From contig MSXR01000014.1 of assembly GCA_002083655.1 (NCBI GenBank), positions 1 to 64,000 of the forward strand: a stretch of DNA of 64,000 nucleotides, given 5' to 3'. Every line of letters begins with the position of its first letter. Position 1 is the first letter of the stretch. The notes under the pieces were generated by a model that worked only from the letters and a program-made list of their open reading frames with translations, searched no databases and was not told the DNA's origin. The stretch is from Proteobacteria bacterium ST_bin14 (GTDB taxonomy: Bacteria > Pseudomonadota > Alphaproteobacteria > Sphingomonadales > Sphingomonadaceae). The position numbers were made by a program, and so were the translations under genes. Shown piece by piece: positions 16,240 to 24,989 of the stretch.

Positions 16240-16797
16240 ATGGCGGGCAGCGTCAACAAAGTCATCATCGTCGGCAATCTGGGCCGCGACCCGGAAACCA
16301 AGACATTCCAGAATGGCGGCAAGGTGGTGAACCTGCGCATCGCCACGTCTGACAGCTGGAAAGACAAGAATAGCGGCGAAAGGAAAGAAGCGACCGAATG
16401 GCATTCGGTGGCGATCTTCAACGAGGGCCTCGCCAATGTTGCCGAGCGTTATCTGCGCAAGGGCAGCAAGGTCTATATCGAAGGTGCATTGAAAACCCGC
16501 AAATGGCAGGATGCCAGCGGTAACGACCGCTATTCGACCGAAGTGGTGCTGCAGGGTTTCAACAGCGTGCTGACGATGCTGGATGGCGCGCCCGGTGGCG
16601 GCGGCGGATCAGGTGGCGGCATGGGCGGCGGCAGCGGTGGCGGTAGCGACTGGGACGGCGGTCGCGATGATTTCGGTGGCGGCGCAGGCGGCGGATCGCG
16701 CGGCGGCGGTGGTAATCGTGGTGGCGGTGGCGGCTTTGGCGGCGGCAATAGCGGCGGCGGTTTCCCCGATGATCTGGATGATGACGTTCCCTTTTAA
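16240..16797 (+). CDS. ssb: Single-stranded DNA-binding protein
   Basis: Binds ssDNA during replication, recombination and repair. The 185-aa product has an OB fold (residues about 1-108: SVNKVIIVGNLGRDPE near the start, WHSVAIFNEG and YIEGALKTRKW later). A very Gly-rich, low-complexity linker follows (about 113-172), then the acidic tip DDLDDDVPF that recruits partner proteins. An in-frame upstream extension reads back through the feoB 3' end, but MAGSVNKV at 16240 is the family start. It lies 10 bp after feoB, so it may receive readthrough. Confidence 0.96.
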   Translation: MAGSVNKVIIVGNLGRDPETKTFQNGGKVVNLRIATSDSWKDKNSGERKEATEWHSVAIFNEGLANVAERYLRKGSKVYIEGALKTRKWQDASGNDRYSTEVVLQGFNSVLTMLDGAPGGGGGSGGGMGGGSGGGSDWDGGRDDFGGGAGGGSRGGGGNRGGGGGFGGGNSGGGFPDDLDDDVPF

Positions 16798-16914
16798 CGG
16801 GGTTAGTCGCTCCGCGCAGAATTGCACGTACCGGACATTTTATACTGCCGACCTGCTGAACATATTTTAGCACCCACCGCGCAGCGAACGGCACCTGCTA
16901 TTGTGGAGCGATTG

Positions 16915-16935
16915 ATCCTGAAACACGTTCAGGAT
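16915..16935. repeat. Perfect hairpin ATCCTGAA-5-TTCAGGAT
   Basis: Eight-bp arms around a 5-nt ACACG loop, between the convergent ssb and crtZ genes. This type of TCCTGAA/TTCAGGA inverted repeat is typical of dispersed intergenic elements; it may end both transcripts. The rest of 16798-16988 shows no gene. Confidence 0.5.
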
Positions 16936-16988
16936 GACGGCGTTAGTTTATAGCGATTGCGGCGCGCGAACGAACGGCATGCCTAAAC

Positions 16989-17519
16989 CTAAACGCGCTC
17001 CACCAGCTTGCCTGAGCCGTCCTGCACGCCTGCGGCACGCACGCCGTCCAGCCCGCGGCGTTTCAGTTCTGCCTTCAGCACTTCGGGTTTGGGCGCATAG
17101 ATGAAGCCGAAGCTGACCGTGCCGTGCTTGGTCTCCACCACATGGTGCAGCCGGTGCGCCTGGACGATGCGCTTCATATAGCTCCAGCGCGGCACATAGC
17201 CTGTCTCCACCCGGCGGTGGACGATGATGTCGTGAAAGCCGAGATAGATTGCGCCATACCCGGCGATGCCCGCGCCAATCCACGTCGCCCAATCCCCCGT
17301 CGTCCCGCTTGTCCCCAGCACCAGCAGCACGATGGAGGGGGTGGCGAAAATCACGAAATACCAGTCGTTCAATTCCCAATTGCCGGTGCGCGGGCGGTGG
17401 TGGCTTTCATGCAGGAACCAGCCAAAACCGTGCATCACCCAGCGGTGCACGACATAGGCGAAAATCTCCATCCCCAGGATGGTGCCAAAGAACAGGGCGA
17501 AACCGGCGAAGATCGACAT
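16989..17519 (-). CDS. crtZ: Beta-carotene hydroxylase
   Basis: Hydroxylates the rings of beta-carotene (to zeaxanthin) in the membrane, part of the yellow sphingomonad pigment pathway. The 176-aa protein has three or four hydrophobic segments and the fatty-acid-hydroxylase-type histidine boxes. The first reads HRWVMH...HESHH (His about 25, 30, 37, 40, 41); the later ones are HDIIVH and AHRLHH. An upstream ATG exists at 17531, but GAGGG is correctly spaced (5 nt) only for 17519. No other carotenoid gene is in the window. It is the lone pigment gene here, between ssb and sucC. Confidence 0.9.
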   Translation of the reverse strand: MSIFAGFALFFGTILGMEIFAYVVHRWVMHGFGWFLHESHHRPRTGNWELNDWYFVIFATPSIVLLVLGTSGTTGDWATWIGAGIAGYGAIYLGFHDIIVHRRVETGYVPRWSYMKRIVQAHRLHHVVETKHGTVSFGFIYAPKPEVLKAELKRRGLDGVRAAGVQDGSGKLVERV

Positions 17520-17651
17520 GATTGCCCTCATACCCCTACCACGTGCAGAACGCGAGTGGACGCCGATACATCTTTAAGGGCATATCTGGATTTGGCGGCC
17601 ACACTGTGCTTAAGGCTTGCCGATTCCCCTAGCAAAGGCGCTGGCTCACCC

Positions 17652-18851
17652 ATGAACATTCACGAATATCAGGCCAAGGAGCTGCTTGCGACCTTTGGCG
17701 TGCCCGTCCCTGCCGGTTTTGCCGCGATGACGGTGGACGAAGCCGTTGCTGCCACCGCCCAGCTGCCCGGGCCGCTCTATGTCGTAAAGGCGCAAATCCA
17801 TGCCGGTGGGCGCGGCAAGGGCAAGTTTGTCGAACTGCCGCCCGAAGCCAAGGGCGGCGTTCGCCTGGCCCGCAGCGCAGATGAGGTGCGCGCCGCGGCA
17901 ACCGATATGCTGGGCAACACGCTGGTGACGATCCAAACCGGCGAACACGGCAAGCAGGTAAACCGGCTATACGTGACGGACGGCGTTGATATCGCCAAGG
18001 AATTCTACCTCGCGCTGCTCGTCAACCGCGCCAGCGGGCGAATCGGCATGGTGGTTTCCACCGAGGGCGGGATGGACATTGAAACCGTCGCGCATGACAC
18101 GCCGGAAAAAATTCATACCATCGATGTTGATCCGGCAACCGGCTTCATGCCGCATCATGGCCGCGCCGTGGCAGACGCGCTGGGGCTGAAAGGCGATCTG
18201 GCCAAACAGGCGAGCAACGTCGCGTCAAAGCTGTATGATGCGTTTTTGGGCACCGATGCCGCGCAGATCGAGATTAACCCGCTGGCCGTTACCACCGACA
18301 ACCGTCTGCTGGTGCTCGACGCGAAGGTGAGCTTCGATTCGAACGCGCTGTTCCGCCACAAGGACCTAATGGCGCTGCGTGACGAGACCGAGGAAGACCC
18401 TGCCGAGCTGGAAGCGAGCAAATATGACCTCGCCTATATCAAGCTCGACGGTGACATTGGTTGCATGGTCAACGGCGCAGGACTCGCCATGGCGACGATG
18501 GACATCATCAAGCTGAACGGCATGTTCCCCGCCAATTTCCTCGACGTGGGCGGCGGCGCGAACAAGGAAAAGGTGACGGCAGCGTTCAAGATCATCCTGG
18601 CGGACCCCAATGTGAAGGGCATTCTGGTCAATATCTTTGGCGGCATTATGAAGTGTGATGTGATCGCTGAAGGCATTGTTGCCGCGGCCAAGGAAGTAAA
18701 TCTGTCCGTCCCACTGGTCGTCCGGCTGGAAGGCACCAATGTGCAGGCGGGCAAGGATATCCTCGCCAATTCCGGGCTTGCCATCGTTCCGGCCAATGAT
18801 CTGGGCGATGCTGCCAGGAAAATTGTCGCAGAAGTGAGGGCGGCGGCGTAA
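17652..18851 (+). CDS. sucC: Succinyl-CoA synthetase, beta subunit
   Basis: ADP/GDP-forming subunit of the TCA-cycle enzyme converting succinyl-CoA to succinate. The 399-aa product has the ATP-grasp N-terminal fold starting MNIHEYQAKELL, with VVKAQIHAGGRGKG at 44-57, the AAQIEINPLAV metal-site segment, and the CoA-ligase C-terminal domain containing GDIGCMVNGAGLAM, FLDVGGGA and VNIFGGIMKCD. The 5' part of a longer frame (from 17124) is the antisense of crtZ. sucD does not follow; instead there is a repeat-filled gap and then etfBA, so the alpha subunit must be encoded elsewhere. Confidence 0.96.
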   Translation: MNIHEYQAKELLATFGVPVPAGFAAMTVDEAVAATAQLPGPLYVVKAQIHAGGRGKGKFVELPPEAKGGVRLARSADEVRAAATDMLGNTLVTIQTGEHGKQVNRLYVTDGVDIAKEFYLALLVNRASGRIGMVVSTEGGMDIETVAHDTPEKIHTIDVDPATGFMPHHGRAVADALGLKGDLAKQASNVASKLYDAFLGTDAAQIEINPLAVTTDNRLLVLDAKVSFDSNALFRHKDLMALRDETEEDPAELEASKYDLAYIKLDGDIGCMVNGAGLAMATMDIIKLNGMFPANFLDVGGGANKEKVTAAFKIILADPNVKGILVNIFGGIMKCDVIAEGIVAAAKEVNLSVPLVVRLEGTNVQAGKDILANSGLAIVPANDLGDAARKIVAEVRAAA

Positions 18852-18857
18852 GTTCAG

Positions 18858-19027
18858 CCCTTCTCCCGGCGGGAGAAGGGTAGGCAGGCTTGGCAGCTTG
18901 CTGCCTAGCCGAAGTTGGATGAGGGCGCGCATGCTCTCAAGAGGGGATATCCCCTCACCCAGCGACGACCAGGGCCGCATGAAGAATGCGACCCAAGTCT
19001 CTGCAACCCTCTTCCGACGGAAGAGGG
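18858..19027. repeat. REP-like composite of four palindromes between sucC and etfB
   Basis: Four inverted repeats lie in 170 bp. CCCTTCTCCCG-g-CGGGAGAAGGG is a perfect 11-1-11 (18858-18880). TAGGCAG...CTGCCTA (18881-18907) follows. GAGGGGATATCCCCTC is a perfect 16-bp palindrome (18941-18956). CCCTCTTCCG-a-CGGAAGAGGG is a perfect 10-1-10 (19007-19027). The two outer palindromes are similar, as if bounding one element. Confidence 0.65.
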
Positions 19028-19046
19028 ATGTCTAGGAAGGATGGAA

Positions 19047-19796
19047 ATGAAGATCATGGTCCCCGTCAAGCGCGTGCTTGACTATAACGTAAAGCCCCGC
19101 GTGAAGGCGGATGGCAGCGGCATTGACCTTGCCAACGTCAAGATGAGCATGAACCCGTTTGACGAAATCGCGGTTGAAGAGGCGATTCGCCTGAAGGAAA
19201 AGGGCGTTGCGACGGAAATCGTCGTCGTGTCGATTGGCGAGCAAAAGGCGCAGGAAACGCTGCGCACCGCGCTGGCCATGGGCGCCGACCGCGCGATTCT
19301 GATCGTTAGCGAAGACCGGGTTGAGCCACTGGGCGTTGCCAAGCTGTTGAAGGCGATTGCTGATGAGGAAGCGCCGGGCCTGATCATCCTGGGCAAGCAG
19401 GCGATTGACGATGACAACAACCAGACGGGCCAAATGCTCGCGGCACTGACTGGCTGGGGCCAGGGCACCTTTGCCAGCGCGGTTGAAGTGAGCGGTGATA
19501 GCGTTACCGTTACCCGCGAAATCGATGGCGGTTCGGAAACCGTGTCGTTGAAGCTGCCCGCCATCGTCACCACCGATCTGCGCCTGAACGAGCCGCGCTA
19601 TGCCTCGCTGCCCAACATCATGAAGGCCAGGGCAAAGCCGCTCGCCCAGAAAACCGCCGCCGATTACGGGGTGGATATCGCCCCGCGCATCACCACGCTG
19701 AAGGTGGAAGAACCCGCCAAGCGCAGTGCAGGCGTAAAAGTTGCCGATGTTGATGAACTAATCGGCAAGTTGAAGACACTTGGAGTAGTCGCATGA
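19047..19796 (+). CDS. etfB: Electron transfer flavoprotein, beta subunit
   Basis: With EtfA it carries electrons from acyl-CoA and other dehydrogenases to ETF-ubiquinone oxidoreductase. The 249-aa product begins MKIMVPVKRVLDYNVKPRVK and contains KMSMNPFDEIAVEEA around residues 35-49. The AMP-binding region follows (ALAMGADRAI, then GKQAIDDDNNQTGQMLA around 120-140), and the signature DLRLNEPRYASLPNIMKA. The ATG at 19047 is used because AGGAAGG ends 6 nt before it; one at 19041 abuts the SD. It overlaps etfA by 4 bp (ATGA). Confidence 0.95.
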   Translation: MKIMVPVKRVLDYNVKPRVKADGSGIDLANVKMSMNPFDEIAVEEAIRLKEKGVATEIVVVSIGEQKAQETLRTALAMGADRAILIVSEDRVEPLGVAKLLKAIADEEAPGLIILGKQAIDDDNNQTGQMLAALTGWGQGTFASAVEVSGDSVTVTREIDGGSETVSLKLPAIVTTDLRLNEPRYASLPNIMKARAKPLAQKTAADYGVDIAPRITTLKVEEPAKRSAGVKVADVDELIGKLKTLGVVA

Positions 19797-20722
19797 AGAC
19801 GCTGGTTTGGGTTGAGCATGACGGTGCAGCCGTCAAGGATGCCACGCTGTCGACGGTAACCGCCGCAAGTCAGCTGGGCGACGTGCATCTGCTCGTTGCA
19901 GGACAAGGCGTGGGCGCCGTGGCGGATGCCGCCACCAAGATCGCGGGCGTTGCCAAGGTGCATGTCGCCGATGACGCCGCCTATGCGCACGCGCTGGCGG
20001 AAAACATCGCGCCGCTGGTGGCTGAGCTGATGGGCGATCATGATGCGTTCGTCGTGCCCTCCACCTCGACCGGCAAGAACATCGCCCCGCGCGTTGCCGC
20101 GTTGCTTGATGTGATGCAGATCAGCGATATCCTGTCGGTGGAAGGTGATAACAGCTTCACCCGCCCCATCTATGCCGGCAACGCGATTGCCACGGTGAAG
20201 TCGAGCGATGCCAAACTGGTGCTGACGGTGCGCGGCACGGCGTTTGCCAAGGCAGCGACCGAGGGCGGATCGGGGACGATCGAAGCGGTTGGTTCAACCG
20301 GGGAAAAGGGCGTGTCCACCTTCCTTTCATCCGAAATCGCCAAGTCTGAGCGGCCTGAACTCACCAGCGCAAAGATCATCGTATCGGGCGGGCGCGCGCT
20401 GCAGAATGCAGAGAATTTCACGAGCATCATCGAACCGCTAGCCGACAAGCTGGGCGCAGGCGTCGGCGCCAGCCGCGCGGCGGTGGACGCAGGCTATGTG
20501 CCCAACGATTATCAGGTCGGCCAAACCGGCAAGATCGTGGCGCCGGAAGTGTACATCGCGGTCGGCATTTCCGGCGCGATCCAGCATCTGGCGGGGATGA
20601 AGGACTCGAAGGTCATCATCGCGATCAACAAGGACGAAGACGCCCCGATCTTTCAGGTAGCGGATATCGGCCTGGTGGGCGATTTGTTCAAGATTGTGCC
20701 GGAGTTGACGGGTAAGCTGTGA
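19793..20722 (+). CDS. etfA: Electron transfer flavoprotein, alpha subunit
   Basis: FAD-binding subunit of ETF. The 309-aa product has an N-terminal alpha/beta domain resembling EtfB. The C-terminal FAD domain begins near residue 190 with SGGRALQNAENF, followed by LGAGVGASRAAVDAGYVPNDYQVGQTGK, YIAVGISGAIQHLAGM and KDEDAPIFQVADIGLVGD. These are family hallmarks. It overlaps etfB at its start and the YdcF-like gene at its end (stop 20720-20722 within GTGA), so at least four genes form one coupled string. Confidence 0.95.
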   Translation: MKTLVWVEHDGAAVKDATLSTVTAASQLGDVHLLVAGQGVGAVADAATKIAGVAKVHVADDAAYAHALAENIAPLVAELMGDHDAFVVPSTSTGKNIAPRVAALLDVMQISDILSVEGDNSFTRPIYAGNAIATVKSSDAKLVLTVRGTAFAKAATEGGSGTIEAVGSTGEKGVSTFLSSEIAKSERPELTSAKIIVSGGRALQNAENFTSIIEPLADKLGAGVGASRAAVDAGYVPNDYQVGQTGKIVAPEVYIAVGISGAIQHLAGMKDSKVIIAINKDEDAPIFQVADIGLVGDLFKIVPELTGKL

Positions 20723-21270
20723 AAATGGGCGGCGCCCATTATGTTTTCATATTGGGCACCTCCAACGACGATGACGGCACGCTGTCAGCAATTTCGCTGA
20801 GCAGGGTTGACGCTGCCGAGCGACAATATCGCATCGATCCGCAGATCATCATCACCGCAACCGGCGGCCATGGCGCGCATTTCAACAGCGCGGTATGGCC
20901 CCACCGCCACTATGTTGATCAAGAGTTGATCAGGCGCGGTATCCCGACCGCAACAGTGGCCAACGACGAATTGCTGAGCAGCAACACCGTGGAAGATGCA
21001 TTGGTCATCGACCGTTTCTGCAAGCGCCGCTCCGTCGCATCGTTTGGAATCGCTACATCGGCGTTCCACGTTCGGCGGTGCGAAATGATCTTTGATTGCC
21101 TGTGTCCGGATTATGCGGTCACGTTTCATGCCGGGATTGATCCCGCAGGGACTAACCGAGCGAAAATCACCCATGAGGTCGCGGCCCAAAAAATGCTTCG
21201 TCAACAGGGTGGGGTCATGCTGGAGGGCAAATTGTTCGCATTTCGCAATCTGGCTTTGGCGCTCGAATGA
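20719..21270 (+). CDS. YdcF/ElyC (DUF218)-like protein
   Basis: A 183-aa protein with the DUF218 fold pattern: an N-terminal GHXXH-free strand (VFILGTSNDDDG), the middle IIITATGGHG.H and ELIRRGIPTATV helices, SSNTVEDALVIDRF, and late FGIATSAFHVRRCEMIFD. ElyC/SanA/YdcF relatives act in envelope or cell-wall metabolism, but biochemical function is poorly known. No membrane anchor is visible, unlike ElyC. The start is probably GTG at 20719 (overlapping the etfA stop), or ATG at 20725. It is coupled to the following nitrilase by a 4-bp overlap. Confidence 0.75.
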   Translation: MKMGGAHYVFILGTSNDDDGTLSAISLSRVDAAERQYRIDPQIIITATGGHGAHFNSAVWPHRHYVDQELIRRGIPTATVANDELLSSNTVEDALVIDRFCKRRSVASFGIATSAFHVRRCEMIFDCLCPDYAVTFHAGIDPAGTNRAKITHEVAAQKMLRQQGGVMLEGKLFAFRNLALALE

Positions 21271-22226
21271 CTACCCGCCGCATCGCCGTCGTCCAGGCGG
21301 GTTCCACCCTGTTCGATACCCCCGCCACGCTCGACCGGATGGCCGCGCATGTTGAAACGCTGCGCGCGCAACAGGTCGACCTCGCGGTGTTCCCTGAAGC
21401 TTATATCGGTGGTTATCCCAAGGGGCTCGATTTCGGGGCGCGGGTTGGCTCACGCACGCCTGCGGGGCGCGATGATTTCGCGCGCTACTGGCAATCGGCG
21501 ATCGCGGTGCCCGGACCCGAAGTTACGCGCATGACCGAAATGACGGCGAAAGCAGGCACCACCCTCGTCGTCGGCGTCATCGAGCGGGCAGGCGGCACGC
21601 TCTATTGCACCGCGCTCACCTTTGGCCCCGACGGCGCACTGCTCGCCCGCCACCGCAAGCTGATGCCCACGGCCAGCGAGCGGCTGATCTGGGGGCAGGG
21701 CGATGGATCGACCCTCCAAGTTGCGGACACCCCGGTTGGCAAGGTCGCCGCCGCGATTTGCTGGGAAAATTACATGCCGGCGCTGCGCCAGCATTATTAT
21801 GCGCAAGGGGTGGAATTTTACGGCGCGCCAACGGTGGATGATCGCGACATCTGGCAAACCACGATGCGCCACATCGCCTATGAAGGCCGGTGTTTCGTGC
21901 TGAGCGCGTGCCAGTATATGACGCGTGCCGATGCGCCTGCTGATTACGACTGCATTCAGGGCAACGATCCCGCCACCGTGCTGATCCGCGGCGGCAGCGT
22001 GATCATCGGGCCAATGGGCGATGTGCTGGCAGGGCCGGTGTACGGCGAAGAAGCGGTGCTGGTTGCTGACGTTGATCCGCTGGATATTGTGCGGGGGCGT
22101 TATGATCTGGATGTCAGCGGCCATTATGCCCGGCCGGATATTTTCTCGCTGGCGGTTGATACCAGGCCGCGCGCGCCCGTCACCTGCCCCGTCACGTGCA
22201 TTGCGGCACCGGACGGCGAAGCCTAA
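21267..22226 (+). CDS. Nitrilase (carbon-nitrogen hydrolase)
   Basis: Hydrolyses a nitrile or amide by a Glu-Lys-Cys triad. In the 319-aa product the triad is E44 (in LAVFPEAYIGGYPKG), K131 (ARHRKLMPT) and C165 (AAAICWENYM). The segment QGVEFYGAPTVDDRD lies after the catalytic Cys. FPEAYIGGYPKG and CWENYMP are typical of the nitrilase branch (class 1) rather than amidases or beta-ureidopropionases. It is cytosolic, with no signal peptide. It begins inside the stop of the YdcF-like gene. Natural substrate unknown; the association with etfBA hints at catabolism, which is inference. Confidence 0.93.
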   Translation: MTTRRIAVVQAGSTLFDTPATLDRMAAHVETLRAQQVDLAVFPEAYIGGYPKGLDFGARVGSRTPAGRDDFARYWQSAIAVPGPEVTRMTEMTAKAGTTLVVGVIERAGGTLYCTALTFGPDGALLARHRKLMPTASERLIWGQGDGSTLQVADTPVGKVAAAICWENYMPALRQHYYAQGVEFYGAPTVDDRDIWQTTMRHIAYEGRCFVLSACQYMTRADAPADYDCIQGNDPATVLIRGGSVIIGPMGDVLAGPVYGEEAVLVADVDPLDIVRGRYDLDVSGHYARPDIFSLAVDTRPRAPVTCPVTCIAAPDGEA

Positions 22227-22256
22227 TCTGACGCGTCGATCACGGGGGAGAATGAG

Positions 22257-23504
22257 ATGCTGACGCCATTATTGCTGGTCCTGGCCCAGGCGGCGGCCCC
22301 CGCACCAGCGCCCGCCGATCCCGTAACTGCCCAGCGCATTGAAAAGCTGCTCACGGCCAATCCGGTGATCGACGGGCATAATGATCTGCCCTGGGAAATC
22401 CGCACCCGCTATGCGGCCAAGGTGGAGGCGGTTGACCTGACCAAGGACACGTCAATCCTGCCACAGCCGCTGCAAACCGATATTCCCCGGCTGCGCCGTG
22501 GCCATGTCGGCGCGCAATTCTGGTCGGTGTGGATCACGGCCGACATTTTGGGGCCACGCGCGGTGGAGGTGACGCTGGAGGAGATCGACATCGTCAAACG
22601 CTTTGTCGCTGCCAATCCGGGTGCGTTCGAAATGGCCGGCACCGCCGCCGATATCCGCCGGATTGAGAAAAGCGGCAAGATCGCGTCGCTGATGGGCGTG
22701 GAAGGCGGACACCAGATTGACGGGCGGCTTTCCGTGCTGCGGCGCTATTATGATCTGGGCGTGCGCTACATGACGCTGACGCACACGAGCAGCCTGCCCT
22801 GGGCCGATGCCTCTACCGATGAACCGCGATCAGGCGGCCTATCGCCCTTCGGCAAGCAGGTGGTGGGCGAGATGAACCGGATCGGCATGATCGTCGATAT
22901 AAGCCATGTCTCCGATGCGACGCTGGCGGCCGTGCTGGCGGTAACAAAGGCGCCGGTGATGGCATCGCATTCCTCCGCCCGCGCGCTGGATAATGCGCCG
23001 CGTAACATTCCTGATGATCTGCTGGCCGCGATTGGCAAAAATGGCGGGGTGGTGATGGTCAATTTCTATCCCAGCTTTGTCTCGCAAGCGTGGCGCGATT
23101 GGGACAAGGCGCGGACCGATTATGCCAAATCGGTCGGGGCTTCTGCTGAGCCCTATGGGCCCAACGCCGCTGCACCCGTGCTGGCATGGGAGTCGAGCCA
23201 CCCCGAACCGATCGTTAGTTCAGCGACCATCGCCGATCATGTCGATCATATCGCCAAGCTGGCGGGCAGGGCGAATGTGGGGATCGGCAGCGATTATGAT
23301 GGCATCAACGGCACGTCGCCCAAGGACATGACCGGGGTGGACGGCTACCCCGCGCTGTTCGCTGAACTTGCCCGGCGCGGGTGGAGCGACGTTGATCTGG
23401 CCGGGTTGGCGCGCGGCAATATTTTGCGGGTGATGGAAAAGGTCGAAGCCGTGGCCAAAGCGATGGCGGGCATGCCACCGATTGATGCGACTGACCGGCC
23501 GTAA
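22257..23504 (+). CDS. Membrane dipeptidase (peptidase family M19)
   Basis: Zinc dipeptidase of the renal-dipeptidase type. The 415-aa product has a short hydrophobic N-terminus (MLTPLLLVLAQAAAP) consistent with export. Metal ligands are H and D in DGHNDLPW (about 39-46), the bridging Glu in LMGVEGGHQI (about 146-155), and His in VDISHVSDA and ASHSSARA. The conserved GIGSDYDG motif comes near residue 343. GGGGGAGAATGAG lies upstream of the ATG. It follows the nitrilase with a 30-bp gap and ends in a repeat-containing intergenic stretch. Confidence 0.92.
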   Translation: MLTPLLLVLAQAAAPAPAPADPVTAQRIEKLLTANPVIDGHNDLPWEIRTRYAAKVEAVDLTKDTSILPQPLQTDIPRLRRGHVGAQFWSVWITADILGPRAVEVTLEEIDIVKRFVAANPGAFEMAGTAADIRRIEKSGKIASLMGVEGGHQIDGRLSVLRRYYDLGVRYMTLTHTSSLPWADASTDEPRSGGLSPFGKQVVGEMNRIGMIVDISHVSDATLAAVLAVTKAPVMASHSSARALDNAPRNIPDDLLAAIGKNGGVVMVNFYPSFVSQAWRDWDKARTDYAKSVGASAEPYGPNAAAPVLAWESSHPEPIVSSATIADHVDHIAKLAGRANVGIGSDYDGINGTSPKDMTGVDGYPALFAELARRGWSDVDLAGLARGNILRVMEKVEAVAKAMAGMPPIDATDRP

Positions 23505-23554
23505 CTTTGGTAACGTGCAACTGCTTCATTGTTCCCGTTACCCCGGACTAGATT

Positions 23555-23701
23555 GGCAGTTATCCCTTTCACCCAAGGGCAGCTTTGTTGTTCTCCCGCG
23601 AAGGCGGGAGACCAGTCTGGGCCCCCGCCTTCGCGGGGGAGCAAGGAACTTGAAACTCGGTTCGACGTGGCGCGCCTTCTTGGTCCAAAGGGATAACTGC
23701 C
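23555..23701. mobile_element. MITE-like element, copy A (147 bp)
   Basis: Perfect 15-bp terminal inverted repeats: left arm at 23555-23569 beginning GGCAGTTAT, right arm at 23687-23701 ending ATAACTGCC. They enclose two hairpins that are complementary to each other (CCCGCGAAGGCGGG and its reverse complement within CCCCCGCCTTCGCGGGGG). A second copy of the same length occurs at 47896-48042. No transposase is present, so it would be non-autonomous. Confidence 0.7.
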
Positions 23702-23775
23702 GACCAGGTGCGGCGCCCCGCCTTTCGCTGCGCGCCCATAGAGGCGGGCGTCCGGGTCACGCCCGGGGTGACGAT

Positions 23776-24789
23776 TCAGGCTGTCGCGAATCCGCTCAAA
23801 AACCCGGTCACATTGCTGCCCAGCGCGTCCACTGCATAACCGCCCTCCATCAGGATCACCGTCGGCCAGTTTCTTGCGGCGATATCAGCGGCCAGCACCG
23901 CGTAATCGTCCGTGGCGAGCTTCAGGTGGCTGATCGGGTCACCCTCCCACGTATCGGCGCCGAAGCTGACGACCAGCAGGTCAGGCGCGAACGCCGCGAT
24001 GGCGGCCAGCGCGGTCGTTTGCGCTTGTCGAAAGCCCGGCAGCTTAGTGCCCTGCGGTAGCGGCAGGTTCAGGGTCGCGCCCAGCCCCTCCCCCGCGCCG
24101 CGTTCATCGGCATGGCCCCAATAGAAGGGATAATCGGTGGCGGGATCGGCGTGCAGCGAGGCGTAGAACACGTCACCGCGATCATAGAAAATGTCCTGCG
24201 TGCCATTGCCGTGGTGATAATCGATATCGAGGATCGCGACCCGCCCGGCGCCCGCGTCGCGCGCGGACTGCGCGGTGATTGCGGCGGTGTTCAGATAGCA
24301 ATAGCCGCCCAGATAATCCGCCCCGGCATGATGCCCCGGCGGACGGCACAGCGCGAAGGCGGCGGGGTCACCGGCCAGCACTGCCGCCAGTGCGCAAAGC
24401 GCGCTTTGCGTGCTCCAATAGGCGGCATCCCACGTATCCGCCGTCAGGGGCGTGCTGGCATCAAAGCTGAACTGGCCGACCAGCGCGTCGATGCGGGTCA
24501 GGTTCAGCGGTCGCCGGCCCACCACCGGCCACACATAACCCATCACGTCACCGGGTCGCCCCGCCGCCGCCCAGGCCGCAGGCGCGGTTTGCAGAAAATC
24601 GATATAGGCGGCGCTGTGCACCGCGCGGATCGCCGCATCACCATGATCGTCCGGTGCTTCCAGCCCGGCCAGCGCCGCCGCCATCATTTCGGCCCGCGAC
24701 GGGCTCTCGGCATAAGCAGTAAAACCACCGTTATGGAGTTCCTGCAGCGGCGCGTGGGCGAACTGGCGCGGGGAAAAAAACTGACGCAT
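23776..24789 (-). CDS. Histone deacetylase-like amidohydrolase
   Basis: Zn-dependent deacetylase, bacterial class II HDAC/acetylpolyamine amidohydrolase fold; natural substrates are acetylated polyamines or small molecules. The 337-aa product has, in order, RPPGHHAG (about residues 148-155), GYCYLNTAAI (161-170), the metal-site segment ILDIDYHHGNGT (188-199), and FGADTWEGDP near 288. EGGYAVDALG follows near the end. These are the family's active-site loops. It reads away from the CPA1 antiporter across a 200-bp gap and ends beside the MITE-like element. Confidence 0.92.
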   Translation of the reverse strand: MRQFFSPRQFAHAPLQELHNGGFTAYAESPSRAEMMAAALAGLEAPDDHGDAAIRAVHSAAYIDFLQTAPAAWAAAGRPGDVMGYVWPVVGRRPLNLTRIDALVGQFSFDASTPLTADTWDAAYWSTQSALCALAAVLAGDPAAFALCRPPGHHAGADYLGGYCYLNTAAITAQSARDAGAGRVAILDIDYHHGNGTQDIFYDRGDVFYASLHADPATDYPFYWGHADERGAGEGLGATLNLPLPQGTKLPGFRQAQTTALAAIAAFAPDLLVVSFGADTWEGDPISHLKLATDDYAVLAADIAARNWPTVILMEGGYAVDALGSNVTGFLSGFATA

Positions 24790-24876
24790 CGGTTAGGCGA
24801 TCCCTTTGGGGAAAGAGCAGCGGGGCGGTTCGGCATAGCCCAGCACGGCAACTGCCGAAAGCGATCCGCGCGCATC

Positions 24877-24903
24877 AAAATCAGACCGAAGAAGTCCGAT
24901 TTT
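24877..24903. promoter_or_regulatory. Inverted repeat in the deacetylase/antiporter gap
   Basis: AAAATCAGAC (24877-24886) and GTCCGATTTT (24894-24903) pair with one mismatch around a 7-nt loop. It lies in the divergent gap between the deacetylase and the CPA1 antiporter, where an operator or an attenuator would be expected. Confidence 0.3.
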
Positions 24904-24989
24904 GCTATGCTATCGCCGCCCGCACGGTAAGATACGCAAGCGATTCGACAGGGTATCAGCCCGGAATTGGCGGCGCAGGGGGAAAACCG

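Noticed and set aside
16570..16790. GGC-rich repeat suggesting a tandem repeat array
   Set aside because: It is the Gly-rich linker of SSB, a common feature in alphaproteobacteria.
24112..24930. + strand 272-codon ORF
   Set aside because: Antisense to the deacetylase gene; the opposite strand has clear catalytic motifs, and this frame has none.
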